36,633 nucleotides of DNA from Pilasporangium apinafurcum (taxonomy: Eukaryota > Oomycota > Peronosporomycetes > Pythiales > Pythiaceae). The notes under the pieces are model-generated. The model did not search any database, had not been told where the DNA came from, and worked only from the letters and a program-made list of their open reading frames with translations. Below, in pieces: positions 10,701 to 25,700 of the stretch. A program made the translations under genes and the position numbers. The first letter of the stretch is position 1. Every line of letters starts with the position of its first letter. The stretch lies in assembly GCA_001600495.1 (NCBI GenBank), contig BCKE01000113.1:1-36633 (forward strand). Direction: 5' to 3'.

Positions 10701-13700
10701 TTGGGAGAAATATGAGTCCGTCATGTTTGACTTCATTGTCCGTCATCTGAGATATGCGAATGGTGCAGTCCACACAGGTAACATTGACGAGCAAACGCAG
10801 AGATGAGGCACTTCCATCAGTAGTCTCCTGGTCCGGGTCATAGACCTCCACAGAGTTGAGAGAGTGCTCTGAATCTTCAATCACTTCAAGAGCATAAGGG
10901 ACTAATACCGGCAAGTCTTGTAGGGAGTGTAACGATAAAATTTTTACAAAAGGCTGGGAAAGCAGAATAGGAGCATCATTCACAGCTTCCACACGCATAC
11001 GGATGGTCAAGAGTCTACCTTCACCGAAACTATCACCGTCACACCCTCCTGTGGCCCGAAAAATGATCGCATCAACTGTATTCCCATTCGAGTTATAATT
11101 GGTGCTTGGTCTGAAGATCAACCCACGAAGAGCAGTATTGATATCTTGGAGTCTCCCAGTGAAGACAAGTTCCGAAAAGAACAGACGAGACGTGAAAATT
11201 TCGTCATCAGCAGGTGGTATCTTGCTGTCGTGAATCTTCGCATAGACCTGGTGGGTAACGAGTAGGCCCTTCAACGTAGCTAACATCACTCCACCGTGAA
11301 GCGCTTGGATGGATATCGTTACCTCTCTACGATCGGCATCCTGATCTGCTGTCGTTAGCGACAATGTGTCCACGAGCACATCACTATCTTCGTCGAGCAT
11401 AAGAACGTCCATGAACTGTGTTGAATGCCATTGGGGTTCATCGCATGTAGGTGCAACAAAAAGGTAAATAGAGGCAGCGGTAGTTCGCCCCGTAGTTTCA
11501 TCAGTAATAGATATTGTCAGTTGCTCTGATCCATACCAGTTTACAGATGGGAAATATGCGCTTCCATTTAATGCCGTATTGAGCTGAGGAAGAAAACCTC
11601 GGAGAACGATGATATTTGATTCATTCCGCACAATCTGAATCCCTAGCGTGGATCGTACCGCGAAACTTCCATTGGTAGCAGTGATCGTCACTTCCAACAG
11701 CACAGGATGTCGCGCAGATTTTGAGTCATAAAGCTGAATCACTCCATCGAACGTGACAAACGTATCTTCGTCTAGATAAAGTACGTCTGTCGGAGCCTTC
11801 AGTTCCAATTTATCTGAGTGCCAAGCGACTGGAGAAAACCTAATCGTAGTTGTGCTCACATGTGGACCACCCTTCCCATATGTGCCACGGTCATCAACAG
11901 TGAGCATTAGATGAATGTTCCCCCCCTCGAGGAATTCTATGTCGGAATCCTCTATTTCGAAGATGAGCTCTGACAACGCGTAGTTGAGCTCCTGCTGTGT
12001 CCCAGAAAGTAAAATATATCTAGAAGTTTTGATCGCTATATCAACTTCCTCCGCCTGCGGGAGTGTTATAACACCATGACTTGTCTGAAGTATCAAATCG
12101 AATTCACATGACACACAATCATTGCCGAGAGTGTCGATGTCTTCAAAGGACACACCATGCATAAGGATTGGGCTTCCTTTCTCAACAGTCAGAACAGAAG
12201 GATATCCTGTTTCCCACGATGGCGGATCGTTTATGGGATCAATTTCGATGGGAATATTGATAACCGTGTCGAGTGTGTACTGGAATGTGTTCTCATCCTT
12301 CGTATTAGCCGTTATGATTAGAGAGTCCGTACCGTAGAAATTTCGGTTGGGAAGATACCGCAGATTCTGAACGCTCTTATTGACGTTGGCAATGGTACCT
12401 CTAAACTTAAGCGATTTCGCGCCGTTGTGAGTGTCGTCCAGAAATGAGATGCCAATGATTCCGGAAAGCTCAAGGGTTCCATTTTGGACGCTCATACTCA
12501 CTTGAAGACTCGTGTGTGATGTCTCGTCAGGACTACTGAAGGACAATCCGTGCGTGATAATCCATATATCCTCATCGCCGTGCAGACTGCCGGATGGCTT
12601 GTCGACATGGTCACCACTTACGATATTGCCATCGAAATGAATCGCAACTGGATCGGGTGTAGGAATCACATACACAAATAGCACCGAAGTCGACGAAGCA
12701 TTGAATGAGGAGCACTCAGTGACATGGATCTTGATAGAGTCGAACCCATCATCGATATCTGAATCGAGGCTATAAGCGAGACTGTTCCAGTCTTTTGCCG
12801 ACGTGTAGACAACGGAGGAGATGGCCCAGTTGATGTTTCTTAATGTTCCTTGAAACGATAGCCTTTCATTAGCCGCAGATGGTACCACGTGGATCCCATC
12901 ATGCCTCAACAGAGCTAGAGATCCAAATGCAGCATCCATCGTGACAGAAACGAGCGTGTCTTCAGATATATCAAGATCAACAATGCGAATGTCCTCAATC
13001 ACAAGTGGTAGATCCTCCTCACTCTCGTAAAACGTAGAAGAAATAACAAAGGGGGCGTCATTGATCTCGCGTACATGAATAGGGATCGCAGCAGTTTCTG
13101 ACAGCCCATTGAAGGAGCTCGCCCGGATCTGTAAATAGTCAATACCGCTGAAATTTGGGTCACTCAAATATATCAACGACTTCACAATACGATTCAGACA
13201 CGATAATTCACCGCGAAGCTCGATGGTGTTGGGTGCTTGCTGTCCCGAAAATTGAGTAATGCAGCTTGTATCGCTCAAAGTCAGTGTTCCATGTAATACT
13301 GACATCTTGAGCTCAAATAGAGCCAATGCGTTTGAGGGTTGAACTTTCTGCATATCCGCAATCCGCACTGTAAAACCATCTAACGCAATGGGGGTGTCTT
13401 CATCGCACTCAATTGGTGAACATTCCAACCGTTGATGGGACAGAAAATCATCCATCGATCGTGGCGGATACTGAATGAAAGATGGCACTGTGACCACTGG
13501 AGCATCCGCGCGTGGAGTGATCAACAAATAAGCATATGTCTCGTACAATTTATCTTCATGAGAGACTGTGAACGTCCATTCCACGACGTGATCATTTATG
13601 CTTTTTTCGCTGTTCCAATTCAGAGGTGGGTAATAGACCAACCGACCTAATGATTCGAGCAAACCCTCATGTGAGTCAGATAGTGTGATGGAGTTTGTCG

Positions 13701-16700
13701 AATCCTTTATCACTTCATCGTTCAAAATACTGGGGATAGAAATTGAGCCTACATTGACATGAATGCGGAGTTGATATTCGATGTGACTGACAAAGTGATT
13801 AGTAACAGCTGACCATGGTTCGACATCGACAAAGAAATAGACAGCATTCTTGAAGTGAAAGACCGATCCAGCAGTACCAACTGGTTGCTCAAAACGAATG
13901 CGGTGATTCGCATTGAATATGCTGTCCAAGACAGGCAGGAATTCAGCTTTCGTATCATCGATTTTCCAAATATTTTTCCTTTCGTTGGCATCGTTTGCAG
14001 TGAAATAGAGATCTTCATCGATCATAGTGCCATCTTCACGTTTCAAAACAATAACAGAAAGATGGGTGGGTCTGGAGCCCACTGAACCAGGTATCAAATC
14101 GACGAGAAGCTTCGTGCCGATCTCTGTGCCATCACTTACATACAGCTCACGTCCAACCGAACTATCAACTTCTGCTTGAAAGTAAAGTTTGTTCTTGTAC
14201 ATGACTAAATCCGTCGGGTTGGATCCGCTCTCTGTTGCAGTGTTAAGGTCCTTCACCATTCGCGTCCCAGCAATCGAGCCATCCGTGATCCATAGCTCTC
14301 GGCCGTGAATACAGTCCGTCGCTGCAAAGAAGACACCGTTGGAACCGGACACGAGGAACTGTGGGTCCGAAGAGCCACTACCAATGCAAATGTCGTGTAC
14401 AAGAAACGTTCCAACAGACGCCACATTGCTATTACTTAACGATGTCTTTCGATTTCTTTCCGCCGAAAAGCTTGAGTGCGCATCCGTCGCCCATAGTTCG
14501 CGTCCACTTTCAGCTGTGGCAGCAAAGTACATACGCCCGTCTCCCGCTACCCATTCGGCAAAAAAACTTGGATTAGAACTTCGTGGACCGCGCCAAATGT
14601 CTTCGACTATCATGGTACCGCTCATGGTCCCATCTGTTTTGAAGAGCTCGGTCCCAAATTCGTCCGTTGTGGCTTGGAAAATTAACCATTGTGATCGAAA
14701 TGGGGTGTAGAACTGTGGATTCGTGCCTTTCGAGCCGTCTCGGATACCCATCACACGAGTTGTATGGCTTGGAGTGCCATCAGTACGCCATAGTTCTCTC
14801 TCCTTAGTATTCCGTAAACTACCTCCCTTCTCTGACTGCGTATTTCGAATACAAACAATTCCGGCAAAATCAGTCGATGCGAACGAGACTTCCACTGGAG
14901 CGGAGTCTTGTCGTCCAGCATGTTTGAGTGCTCCAGTGATATGCGAGTCCGAAAAGCGAAAGTATACTCTGCTGACTCCATTAAACACATATCCGTCCCA
15001 GTTGCAACTATCCCAAAACACATACGGTTCAGTTGCGCTCATTTGTATGTTGGATGGAAAAAGTCTGAAGGCGTCATCTGTAGATGCCCAATACGATCCT
15101 GGTGGGCAGTCATACACTGTGGATGGAATCCAAGTGTTATCCTTTGCCACAACATAGAAAACGTTACTGCTCACGGAGCTTGACCGCAATCCATTGCAGG
15201 TTTTTGTATCGAGGGCCCAGCTCAAGTCAATCCCAGATGCTGTGAAATAGAGCCAGCCATTCAGCACGGAAAATCCACTCGGTGATGATCCATGAGGACC
15301 TGGCTCCAGGTCAACAAGCATCCGAGTACCCGCATTCGATCCATCAGAAACCCAAAGCTCTTCTCCGTGTGTGCTATCGCTACCACGAAAGAAAAAATAG
15401 TCGCCCATTGCACAAAATGTCGAAGCAGATGTCATGTTTGGGAAATCAAAAATCCAATCAAGTTTCCAGAAGTCGGACGCTCCAGTTAGATAGGGAAATG
15501 TAGCACTCCAGAGCTGAATAATAGTAAACTTGGATTTTGACGCGTTTCTTGGCTTTGTAAACTCTAACGAGAGATCCGGAAATTGGAAAGCCGTGTCTTG
15601 TCCGCTAAAGTAGGTGTTTGATCCTAATAGCACACGCGGAACAGCTATCACTTCTGTGATCTCAATAATTATGGTTCGATAGTGTGCTGCAACTGGAAAT
15701 GTGTTTTGGTTATAGACGGAAAGTGAAATGGTATCCCGAAGGTGATAGCTTTTGTAATACAGCCATCGAAGCGCTTCATTTATTGCCTGCATCTCCCCAC
15801 GGCAAGTGAGAATTGCACCGCTAGTATCCATGTGAGTAATCTGAATAGTGATTTGGTCCGACTGAGCAAAAAACAATTCGCCAAATTCTGTTCGCGCCTC
15901 TAAAACCACCTCATCGTTTCTTTGAGATATAGACTTGCTTATATCTCCGACTGAGACCCCAGAAATGAGGATTTCTTCTCCTTTCTTGGCTTGAATTGTC
16001 CAAACTTCCCAATGTGCGGATGTAAACGGGCCTAAGAAACGTAGACAAGGTCATAGGACTGAAATAGAGATAAGAATACCAAGTGCCATGTATACCTTCA
16101 ATAGATCCCTCGATGTGAAGCAATGGGTGCAGTGGAGGCATGCTAATTAGTAATACGAATACACTCTTCCCCAAATTTGCTCCATCAACGTCAAATATAA
16201 CTGTGGACAAATAATCGACTTTTGCATCGTTTAGGAAAGAAGTGTACTGAACATTCCGCAGCTGTTTATTAATGTTTGCCACTGTTCCGTTGATCCACTG
16301 AACTTCGTCTGCGCTGGTCGAAGTCATTCTGCCAACCGCAAGTATTCCGTTGTCTGTTTCAACTTTTAAGTGAAACCATGCTGTACTCCTACATTCTGTA
16401 GTACAGATGAGACGAAGTTCCTCCAAAACACGAGTCTGGCCCCTCGTGACATTAATGGCATCTGTAGATGTTGTGAGCTCCACTGCCACTGCTGGTATAC
16501 TACACGGAACGCCAACCTCTGAACTTACTAAAGTATCCAGTAGCTCCTCCATCCCTGGACGGGTCGAACTGTTCATAGACAAAGCAAACAGGATTTGAAC
16601 GTATCCACACCAATTGTCTGGAAGGTGATATGTGAGCCGTTGAACGTAAGGATTCATATCTTTTGCGTATCCCACAAGAGAATGACTTTTGACAGACTGG

Positions 16701-19700
16701 TGGAAATTCAAGTTCTTCATCCAGCCTTCCGTAAGATGTCGATCGTCACCAAACTGGAATGCTCCTTGATAAGAACGTATCTGAATTGAATCAACTCGAG
16801 CATAGGCCCCAACACCAGTCAATGAGTTTCCATCTGCGATAAGAAGGGGTTGGATGCCTTCAGAATTAATCATTGGAGCTGTAATGTCATCGATAAAGAG
16901 GATAGCGTACCGATATCCATTCTCTGCTATACTACTACGAGCCTTTCGCACGACCACATGGCCCAATCTAAATGCATCTGAATATACAGACGGCAATTCG
17001 TTCAAAATGTGTTCAATACTCTCCGCACTTGCGTTTGCCGGAATGGGTGGTGTGAGTTCTGAACAGTAACTGAGTGTAAACGTACCACCAACTGGATTCG
17101 AAGACTGTCGTACTGTGATTTCGACGTTAGCATTTTCCCCTCTCATGTTGTCAGAATTGGCGACAACGAGCTTTGGGAAATCGAATGGAGCTTCTTTAAA
17201 CGTAATCAGCCACTCCACTGAACCTACTACACTCAATGGACCATGGGTAACATAGACCTTAACGTCACGATGGCGTTTGTTCAATCTTTTGATCGCCTGT
17301 TCGATCTTGTTCTGCATAGATTCTCCCATTCTTTGGCCAATTCCATAGGAAATGCCTTCGTCTCGTTTCATGGCTACAGCATTAAACGCAATGGGGCTGG
17401 AAATGGATAGTAGTGGAGAATTCGGATCGTTTAGCTCTTGAAAGCCGACGTTAAACTCCCCATAAATGATTGTATCAGCACTGGTAACCAGCGCGTATAC
17501 TGGTTCAATCGCAGATGCGCCGACTGTGACCTCGTAGAGATTCCCTTGTCCGTATCCTTTCAAGATACGTTCAACGTCAACAAACGCACCACCCTTCAAT
17601 ATTTTACTTGTTGCATCATCGGAAATTTTAGCGAAGGGACGAAGTAAATCAGATTTCCCACGAAGTAGTGGGATGTTGTCTCCTGGGCTGAAGAATGTAA
17701 TTTCCCATGTGACGGAGTCTATCTTTGCGACCTTTGCAGTTTCTACTGTAGAAAGTGCCTCTAAAGCATCTTGAACGTCCATATCACTCGCATCGAAAGC
17801 TATGGCTTCTGTTGTCTCGTCATGCAATTGCAAACGAAACGACCCATCCAATACGGCAGTCGCAATATCACTATCTACAAAAACATCGCAGCAACCTGGA
17901 CCACCAACAAGGTTGGACGTTGATATTGTTGGAGATGGTAGAAGCATTGGAGGATCAGTGATGTAAACTGTCCAAATCAATCTCTGTGTTAATGGACCAG
18001 CCCAAGTTCTGACAGCGTGAAGGTTGATGGAAGAGCTAAGCTTTAATGCGCCAAATAGTGATCGGAACTGTGCTTCAATTGACGCTGATGGAGATCTACC
18101 ATTGTTCATTTCCCCAAGTACTTCGTCTGTAATCATTGCAACTGCATCTGCGTAAATGTGGAGAGTCATATAGCGATTAATGGCTGAAGAACCCAAGTCA
18201 AATCGAAGCTCCAATGTTCCTGTGGTAGATGTTACAGAACCAGTTCGTGTTGCTAATGTGATCGTCATAGTCTGCAACTGACTTGGTGTATGGATTGTCA
18301 CTCGTTGGACCTCAAGGTCGATACGAAGTCTACTCGTAGTCTGCAATCGAAGCAACTCCGCGGCAGATTGATGGAATTCATCACTAGCGCTTTCATCAGA
18401 GCCCTTAATTGTTAACTCATAAAGCGAGAGCTGCCTCCTCATGACGTCCAATATGGCATACTCTTCTGGAAGTGCCAGACCAATATTTCGATAATTGGTT
18501 ATGCATCCGGTTACAGTCAGTAAGGTTGAGACTTCTTGCGCTTCCCATCCTTGTATCCCATGTCCACGATCATTCACAACCACCAGCAACTCATTTTGGT
18601 CGAAGCAACTCGAACTTTTGTGCCTGGGCACATATAACACTCGAGCTAGCGCTTTGTTTGCATTTGCCAGTGTTGCTTCAAATGCCAAGTGTGTATACCC
18701 ATGTGCAGCTTCGTGCATTTTAAGGATCGTCACTTGATGAGCTGCTGCTCTATCAATCAGAAATGCTCCGGATGAGGTCGACAGATTCACTAAAAAGAGA
18801 TCAGACGATACGGCCAAGTCATGGCTATCTATATCTACATCGTGGATTCGAATCCGCTGTTCGAAGTAGCTGACGTTGATGTACGGATCCGAGATGCTTT
18901 GATACCTTACTATGGGTGGATCATTAACGGGCTGGATCAGAACAAGGACTCGATGTTTAAGTGGTGTTGGGGATGGCTCAGCATACTTTTGTCGAACATC
19001 AAGCAACAGAATATCCTCACCAGATGCATCGCGGTCGGGCTGGTAGATGGTTGCAGCTAATGCATTAATGACGGCAGGGATTGTTCCTATGATGATGATT
19101 TCCCGCTTACTACTTCCAGATTGTACTTCTACACAACACACACTCTCTGGAACGACCAAAGACCCCAGTTCTACATTTGCTGTTATGGCGACCAATAGTT
19201 CATCACTTTCATAGCCTCCCTCGATAGCAATCAACTCACCAAGTTCCATAGGCTCATCTTCGTTCACATGAATGGCTTGATCTTGTTTCTTCAACCAAAA
19301 ATTTGGTACATTTAGCGTAGGTTGGTAGTACAGATGAAGCAGAGTGGTTATTCTCGCTTCGTCACGGTTTTCAGTTTCCTTAACCGTACAATGCAGATTG
19401 ACTCGACTTACAGGATGATATGTGTCCAATGACACCGCAATTCCCGCAAGAACCCGATTTATTTGCGCTCGTGTAGTCGAGAACTCAATTGGATTCTCAT
19501 CAGGCCCGCAAGGTTTATCTAATCGTATGATACCTGGCGTATGTAAGCTTAAAAGTGCTTGACCAGCAGTACACTCAAAGCGAACGGTAAGATGGAGATC
19601 TAATTCTTTATCTCTACCTTGCACTTCCACGCCATGAAGACGTGCTGTGTTGTCGACACCATCTGCGATCATGTCATTGCGATAAATTTTCCAATGCAGC

Positions 19701-22700
19701 GGTGTCAATTCCAGAACATAGTAAAAAGAGACACTGGCCATGTCATTCCATTTGTGATGATTACGAATGTCTTCCGAACTTACAGACGAGATGGAAATGA
19801 CGATCATTTCCTCCATATTGTTTGAAATTTTTGGGTCAAGAGCCATCTCCAGAGAATGCACGACAGGCATAAGGTCATCACACTTCCCTAAAAATTGAAG
19901 GGAAGAGTCATGCAGTGCAGCAAATTCATATGATATACCTGGAATCAGCGCTTCGTATATCCACTGACATCGCAGGCATGTGACATTCAACTCCAGTATG
20001 GGAGCTTCTTTACTAGCCTTTTTGTCTTCTCGTCCATCATCATCATTGTTGCTGATGTTTATTGCAAGCAGCGAGGATAAACTTTTCCGCTCATTTTGTC
20101 GCCAATACAATGTGGCCATTTCGGACAAGTTCCGCACACTTAATCGATATGGTGGTTCCGAGGCAACCACCGTAATATCCAGGCTTGCTGCTGCTTGCCA
20201 CTGCATTTCATCATCAAAGAGTTCCAGAGTTATGGTTGCGTTGTTAGGGGCAGGATATGCATCATCGCTCTTAAACACGATAGAAGAAAGAAAGAGATTT
20301 AGGCAATCGATATCACGAGCATACACCATTATGGTTGTGCCGACACGATGATCATCAACTTCACTTGGTTGATTCGCTTCGTAAAAGTTTGCACAGTCCT
20401 GTGGGCTCACGGAAATATCGCCAAACTGTGCATCAATCCTCAGAACCAGTGGAATCTCACGACTGCCTTTCTGTGCATCTACATGAAAAGCACCTGAAAG
20501 ATCCAAAGAGCTACCACTACCCATGATCGCTGAGATCTTTGCTTGTTCTCGAAGTATAATGCTGTAGAAGCGAGTACGAAATGGCAGAAAGAGCTTGTGG
20601 CATGCCGTATCTGTGCCATCATTGACACAAATGGTGATGGTTGCTTCATGGGTTGCATAAACGGACTGATCCAGCACTTTTGGTAATATCCGTACTGTTG
20701 TCTGCGCGAATAGGTGATTGAGGAGGGATAGCGACGACATGAAGCGGATGAAAGTGGAGTTGCGGGTAATAGCGACTGTAATTCCATCAAAGCGCGGATC
20801 CGAAGGATTCTCTACACGTAAGAATCCCTTGGTAGCTTCTATTTCAACCCGAAACGGATCGTCCTCGTCTGGATCCAGAATATGAAGCCTGGGGAGAAAA
20901 ATCTTCAGCTGATTGACTTGTTGCTCCCATTCTTGAGTGCTTACATCTACTTTTGGCGGATCATTCACGGGTTCAACACGAATGTGCAACGAGTTTGTCT
21001 TTCCGTGATGCTCAAAATCTACTCGATCAACTCCATTAAAATTTGGATTTGGGACATATCGCAACAACAGCAATAGTCTACGTTGGCTCTGAAAATCAGG
21101 AGCTACAATCGTGAGTGATCTGTTTAGAAGTAAAGTAGTTTTGATATCTTCGTGCATTATGTACAATACGCCATGCTGAGCAATAGCAGTCACACTTCCA
21201 AGCACGCTGTTGTCAAAGCTATCTGCTCTTCGTAAATCACATAAATGACCGATGAGAACATCTGCGTCTTCTAGTGTTGTAAGAGCATTCTGCATCAGGA
21301 TAAACTCAGTTTCATCAGTTAAATTTTCATATTTCAAGTGGACCATCGCAGACGAAAACACATCGTCCGTGGTTGGCGACGCTGCAGCATTTACACGAAT
21401 TGTGATATTCGCAGAAGTCAATCTTGGTGCATCACAACGGTACTTTACGGAGGAAAACGAGTGACTGAGATCACGTACAGTTCCGATCAAAACTAGTTCA
21501 CTTCCTCCTTCCTGCTTTTGTCGGCCCTGCACTGTATCATGAAAGACGGACCCCGATGTGGTATGAATTACCATTCGAAATCCTTTGTCGTCCTGGAAAA
21601 ATCCAACATCTTCATCCTTTTCAATATGTAGCGCTGGTAATGACATCTCAGACAAAGCTGGCATCGTCATAGAGAGGAAGTTCGAATCACTTCCCACCCA
21701 GGTCAAACGAGGCGGATCAGGGATTGGCGTGACAAATACTGGCAGGATGGCAGTCGTTTCTTCCAGTAGAATATCGTCGTCCACTTGACTTTCAAGGATT
21801 TCTTCCACCGTCACCAGTATTTGATCTGGGCCGTTAAAATTGCGTTCCGGCTGGTATTCAAGAGCGTGAAGGAAGGCATTTGTTTGAGCAACAGTGCCTG
21901 TAAAGTGAACCATCTGATTGCCTGATGAGTTGGCTGACGATCGCTTTGTTGCAGACAAAAACAACCCATGTTCTGCTCTAAGCGATATATTGAGAAGGAT
22001 ATTTGCTTCTTGAGTTTCACCATTACCCGTACGGATAGTTATGTTCCGAAGTGATTGGGCAGTGTCCTCTGGTGTGACAAGAAAGTCTCGCTCATCTATA
22101 AATCAAATATGTTACCATGTTAGGTACATACCATAGAACTAGTGTGGGGACACGCAGCAACTTACTGATCGTGCTTCCATCGAACAACACCAAGATCGGT
22201 TGAGGGCGCCGCACTATCTGAATCGCTAGAGTAGAGAGAGTTGACGCTGAGGTATCCATATGATCCTTTCTATGAGCTAAGTCGACAGAAAAGGTGATGG
22301 TATCTTCTGCAGGAGTCACATCATTGACGTATCGGTATCGTAATGCATCTAAAGCCATATTAACAATAAGGGGGGTGCCACGTAGCTCCCAGACCATCTT
22401 TACCTCCTTGGACACGCTATGGAGCCTCGTTATATGTGTCATACTAGGAGATAACGTCAGGTATCCAAGTCCCGTTTCCAGATAAACGCTAATTACGCTG
22501 TCTAGAGTAGAGCAGCAATAATTTGAAGGGTAAGAGTTGGTTGGAATTGATAATGTGATTCCGTGAATTTCGACTTCCTCATTTTGAAATACGGTCATCG
22601 ATTTTGCAGAAAGACTTAACATTGGTGGAGTAACTGGGAAGATAATTTCGATTGGAAGGACTTCCTGTGCTTTGACATCAAGCCCTCGAAGATGAATGCT

Positions 22701-25700
22701 GAGTTCATCATAGCCAGATGCTTCGAGATCGGGTGTGTAGACAAGATGATGGGATTTCAGTCTGTGATTCAACTCCAACATTGATCCTTCTAAATGTAAC
22801 TCCTCGTAATGCTGTTCGAGAGCACCATTAGGGTGAAACTGTGTAATTTCCATTGGATTTTGGTCCCGTGGAATTAATGATAGTTTCCCTTTAGAGCACG
22901 ATACAACCAGCTTCACCTCGTTTCCATATCCATACAACATAATCCCGTCCACCAGCAAAGGTTGGCTCACATTTGCTCTGAGAAATGACATACCCAGACT
23001 AATACTCAAACTCTCTTTCTGATTTACCACATGCACGTCAATGGTGGCAAAATCCAGCAATCGATGATCTTGGAGAGTATATACTGACAGTTGCAAAGTG
23101 TCTACTACAGGAAGGGAGTGATTCACTTTTCCCCAGAGACTGCTTGACTCAAGATAAATAGTGGACATTGCAGTAGCAAGATCTCCCAGAGTTCCTTGTA
23201 GCTCCAACTCATGGTTGGAAGGCTGACGAATTTTCAGAGACGATGCACGAGGATTATATTGCCAATGAATGTTGACAAATTCACTCCGCACTCTCCAGTG
23301 CAGCATAATCTCCTTCATACTTCCATCAGCATATGATCTATTCGCAACAGAAACTTGTGTGACCAACGGATGAACTATTGATACTGAATCTAAGAAGAGA
23401 AACTCATCCTTCTTAGTTATTAACTGATCATTGACAACCAATCTCACGTCCACATACGTGGAGACAATATTTAAAGCCAGTCGAGCTTCAAGATTGTCGG
23501 TGTAGGTCTCGATGTCTATCTCCGCTTGTTGAATGATAACTTTTAACTGGTTTTGGCTCCAGGAACTTATGCCTGGTGAATAAAGCGATAGTGTAGACAG
23601 AGTTGCCGCAACGGCATTCTTATCTCCCTGGAGAACCAGACTCGGACTTGCCTTTCGTATCAATGTTTGAGCCTCAGAAATAATCTCCACAGCGTGCACT
23701 AATGACCCCGGCAGATTCCAGATGTGCCACGCCCTTGACTCTGGATATCGCATCACTCGTGTATGGTGGATGCTCTCTCCGTGTGTAGCAATTGCATTAA
23801 TCGCACGTCCAATCTCGATATCTGAGCTCCCTTGGTGGAGGATGGGAGAGATAAGAGAATAACACTCATTCACTGATGCACATGCCGTTCTAATGAGCTG
23901 AAATTTTGCCTCACTGTCGCTGATTTCTTCCCCAAACTCAATAATTAGCATATTCCTCGGTGGATACCTGTCATTTTTTCTTTGCAGACTCGAGATTGCG
24001 GCCCGGTTCATTGGAGGAAACGCGTCAAGATACACTGTAGGGATATTTTCCAGTTTGGTGGTATATTCGATCACGCAAATTTGTTGGTGACGATCACTAG
24101 AACAGTGTGCCTCACAGTTCAGATCAGTTAACACACTAACTGTGTGCTTCAGCTGCTTTTCGGTAAAACGATACGGAAGCGAAGCAGTCCGTTCTGAAGT
24201 CCAGGTACTATGTTTACTCTTCAACTGGATAACGCCCATGAACCTAGTGTCGTCTAGATAAGAAAACAATTATCATAAAAAATCTTAGAGACCCCATCTG
24301 CATATTAATTTAAATAACCACTTACCTTCTGTTATATCCACCACTAGTCCCGATCCGCGTAATGTATTACGAGAAACGTCAAAAGTAGCCCAAGCAGTTG
24401 TATCATCATCAACAATGATTTTCCACGAGCAAGCCAACTGGGGATCTTCACAGGCAAGCACTGAGAGATCAAAACTTCTAGCAAGAGGTAATGGTAATTG
24501 GTGTTGCAGCATCGATTGGATTTTGGAAATGGGGGAATCAGCAGATATATCTGCTTCGTATGTCGTATTTAGATAACCAAAATGCAGTTGAAACACTCCC
24601 GAGAGACCAACACTGCCTTGGTCAATAGTGCGGTGCTGTAACTGATCAATGCCTGTTGCCGGGCTTGAAAAAGCGGAGCATGACTTGCAGTACGAGGCCC
24701 CATACGGATGATCAACGTGATTCCATATTGGAACAATCACCACTTTGCTGTTTTCGCCAAGTGCCGTGTCTGTCAAGAACGTTATCAGCCATATCCGCTC
24801 ACCCTCAGGACCAGCTGACAGAGTTACTTCGACTTGATCGAGACCGGTTGTTTCCTCTAATGCGGCTTCAAGGTCAGTAGATAAGGCATCAAACGATATC
24901 TTTTGAGTGACTCCACGCAACGCTGGGGGATTGACAATGCGCAACGCAAATTCACCCGAGACAAGTGGAGAATCCGCCGATAATATGAGCTGATCAATTT
25001 GTGGTCGCACTGTTCCCTCTGCTAGACGTTGCACGGAAATCTTACTACCTTGGCCAGACCACTGGCCAGGAAATGACAAGATGTTCACATCAAGCAATGG
25101 AATATTGGGTCCTGATAGAGTTTCAAACGTAATCACCCACAACAGCCCTTTGCTCCATTCTGATGTGCCACGTGAAACCTTCACTCGGCCTGCGTTGGAT
25201 AGAGCATTTAACGCGTCTTGTAGGTTTCTATCTGATTCGAGTGCAGGTGACAAATCGATAGCAACAGTGGAGATTACATCAGCGTACGTTAACGCTAATG
25301 TGATTGTAAACTTGTCAAATGACTCTCCCTCATCCAACCGGGCCGCTAGAGTCTGGACTTCTTTTTGAAACCCAGTCGAGAGATGCAGTAGTTGGGAAGT
25401 TAACCCAGGAAGTAGAGACATCTGATGAGATACATCAATAACTGTGAGTTGTTGAGTATAAGTAGTGATGGGATCGTTTGGAGCCATTATTCCAAAATAA
25501 TCTTCAATCCCAACTAGAGTGCCATCGTCATGTTGCAGCTGAACCTCAGCATACACTTGATCAATGTTACCAGGAATATACTGAACATCTAGTCGAACAG
25601 AGGCATTCTGCAGTTTTATCACTTCGCTTTCTGCCTGCATGTTTCCTTCGATGCTACCGACATCCAAGAGAGGTATAATTTGAATGGGAATTGAAACGGA

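Noticed and set aside
15911-21964. Large reading frame that could be a separate gene
   Set aside because: It has no proper start; the frame continues across an intron at 22096-22165 and leaves through another at 16032-16095 into the next exon of the giant gene.
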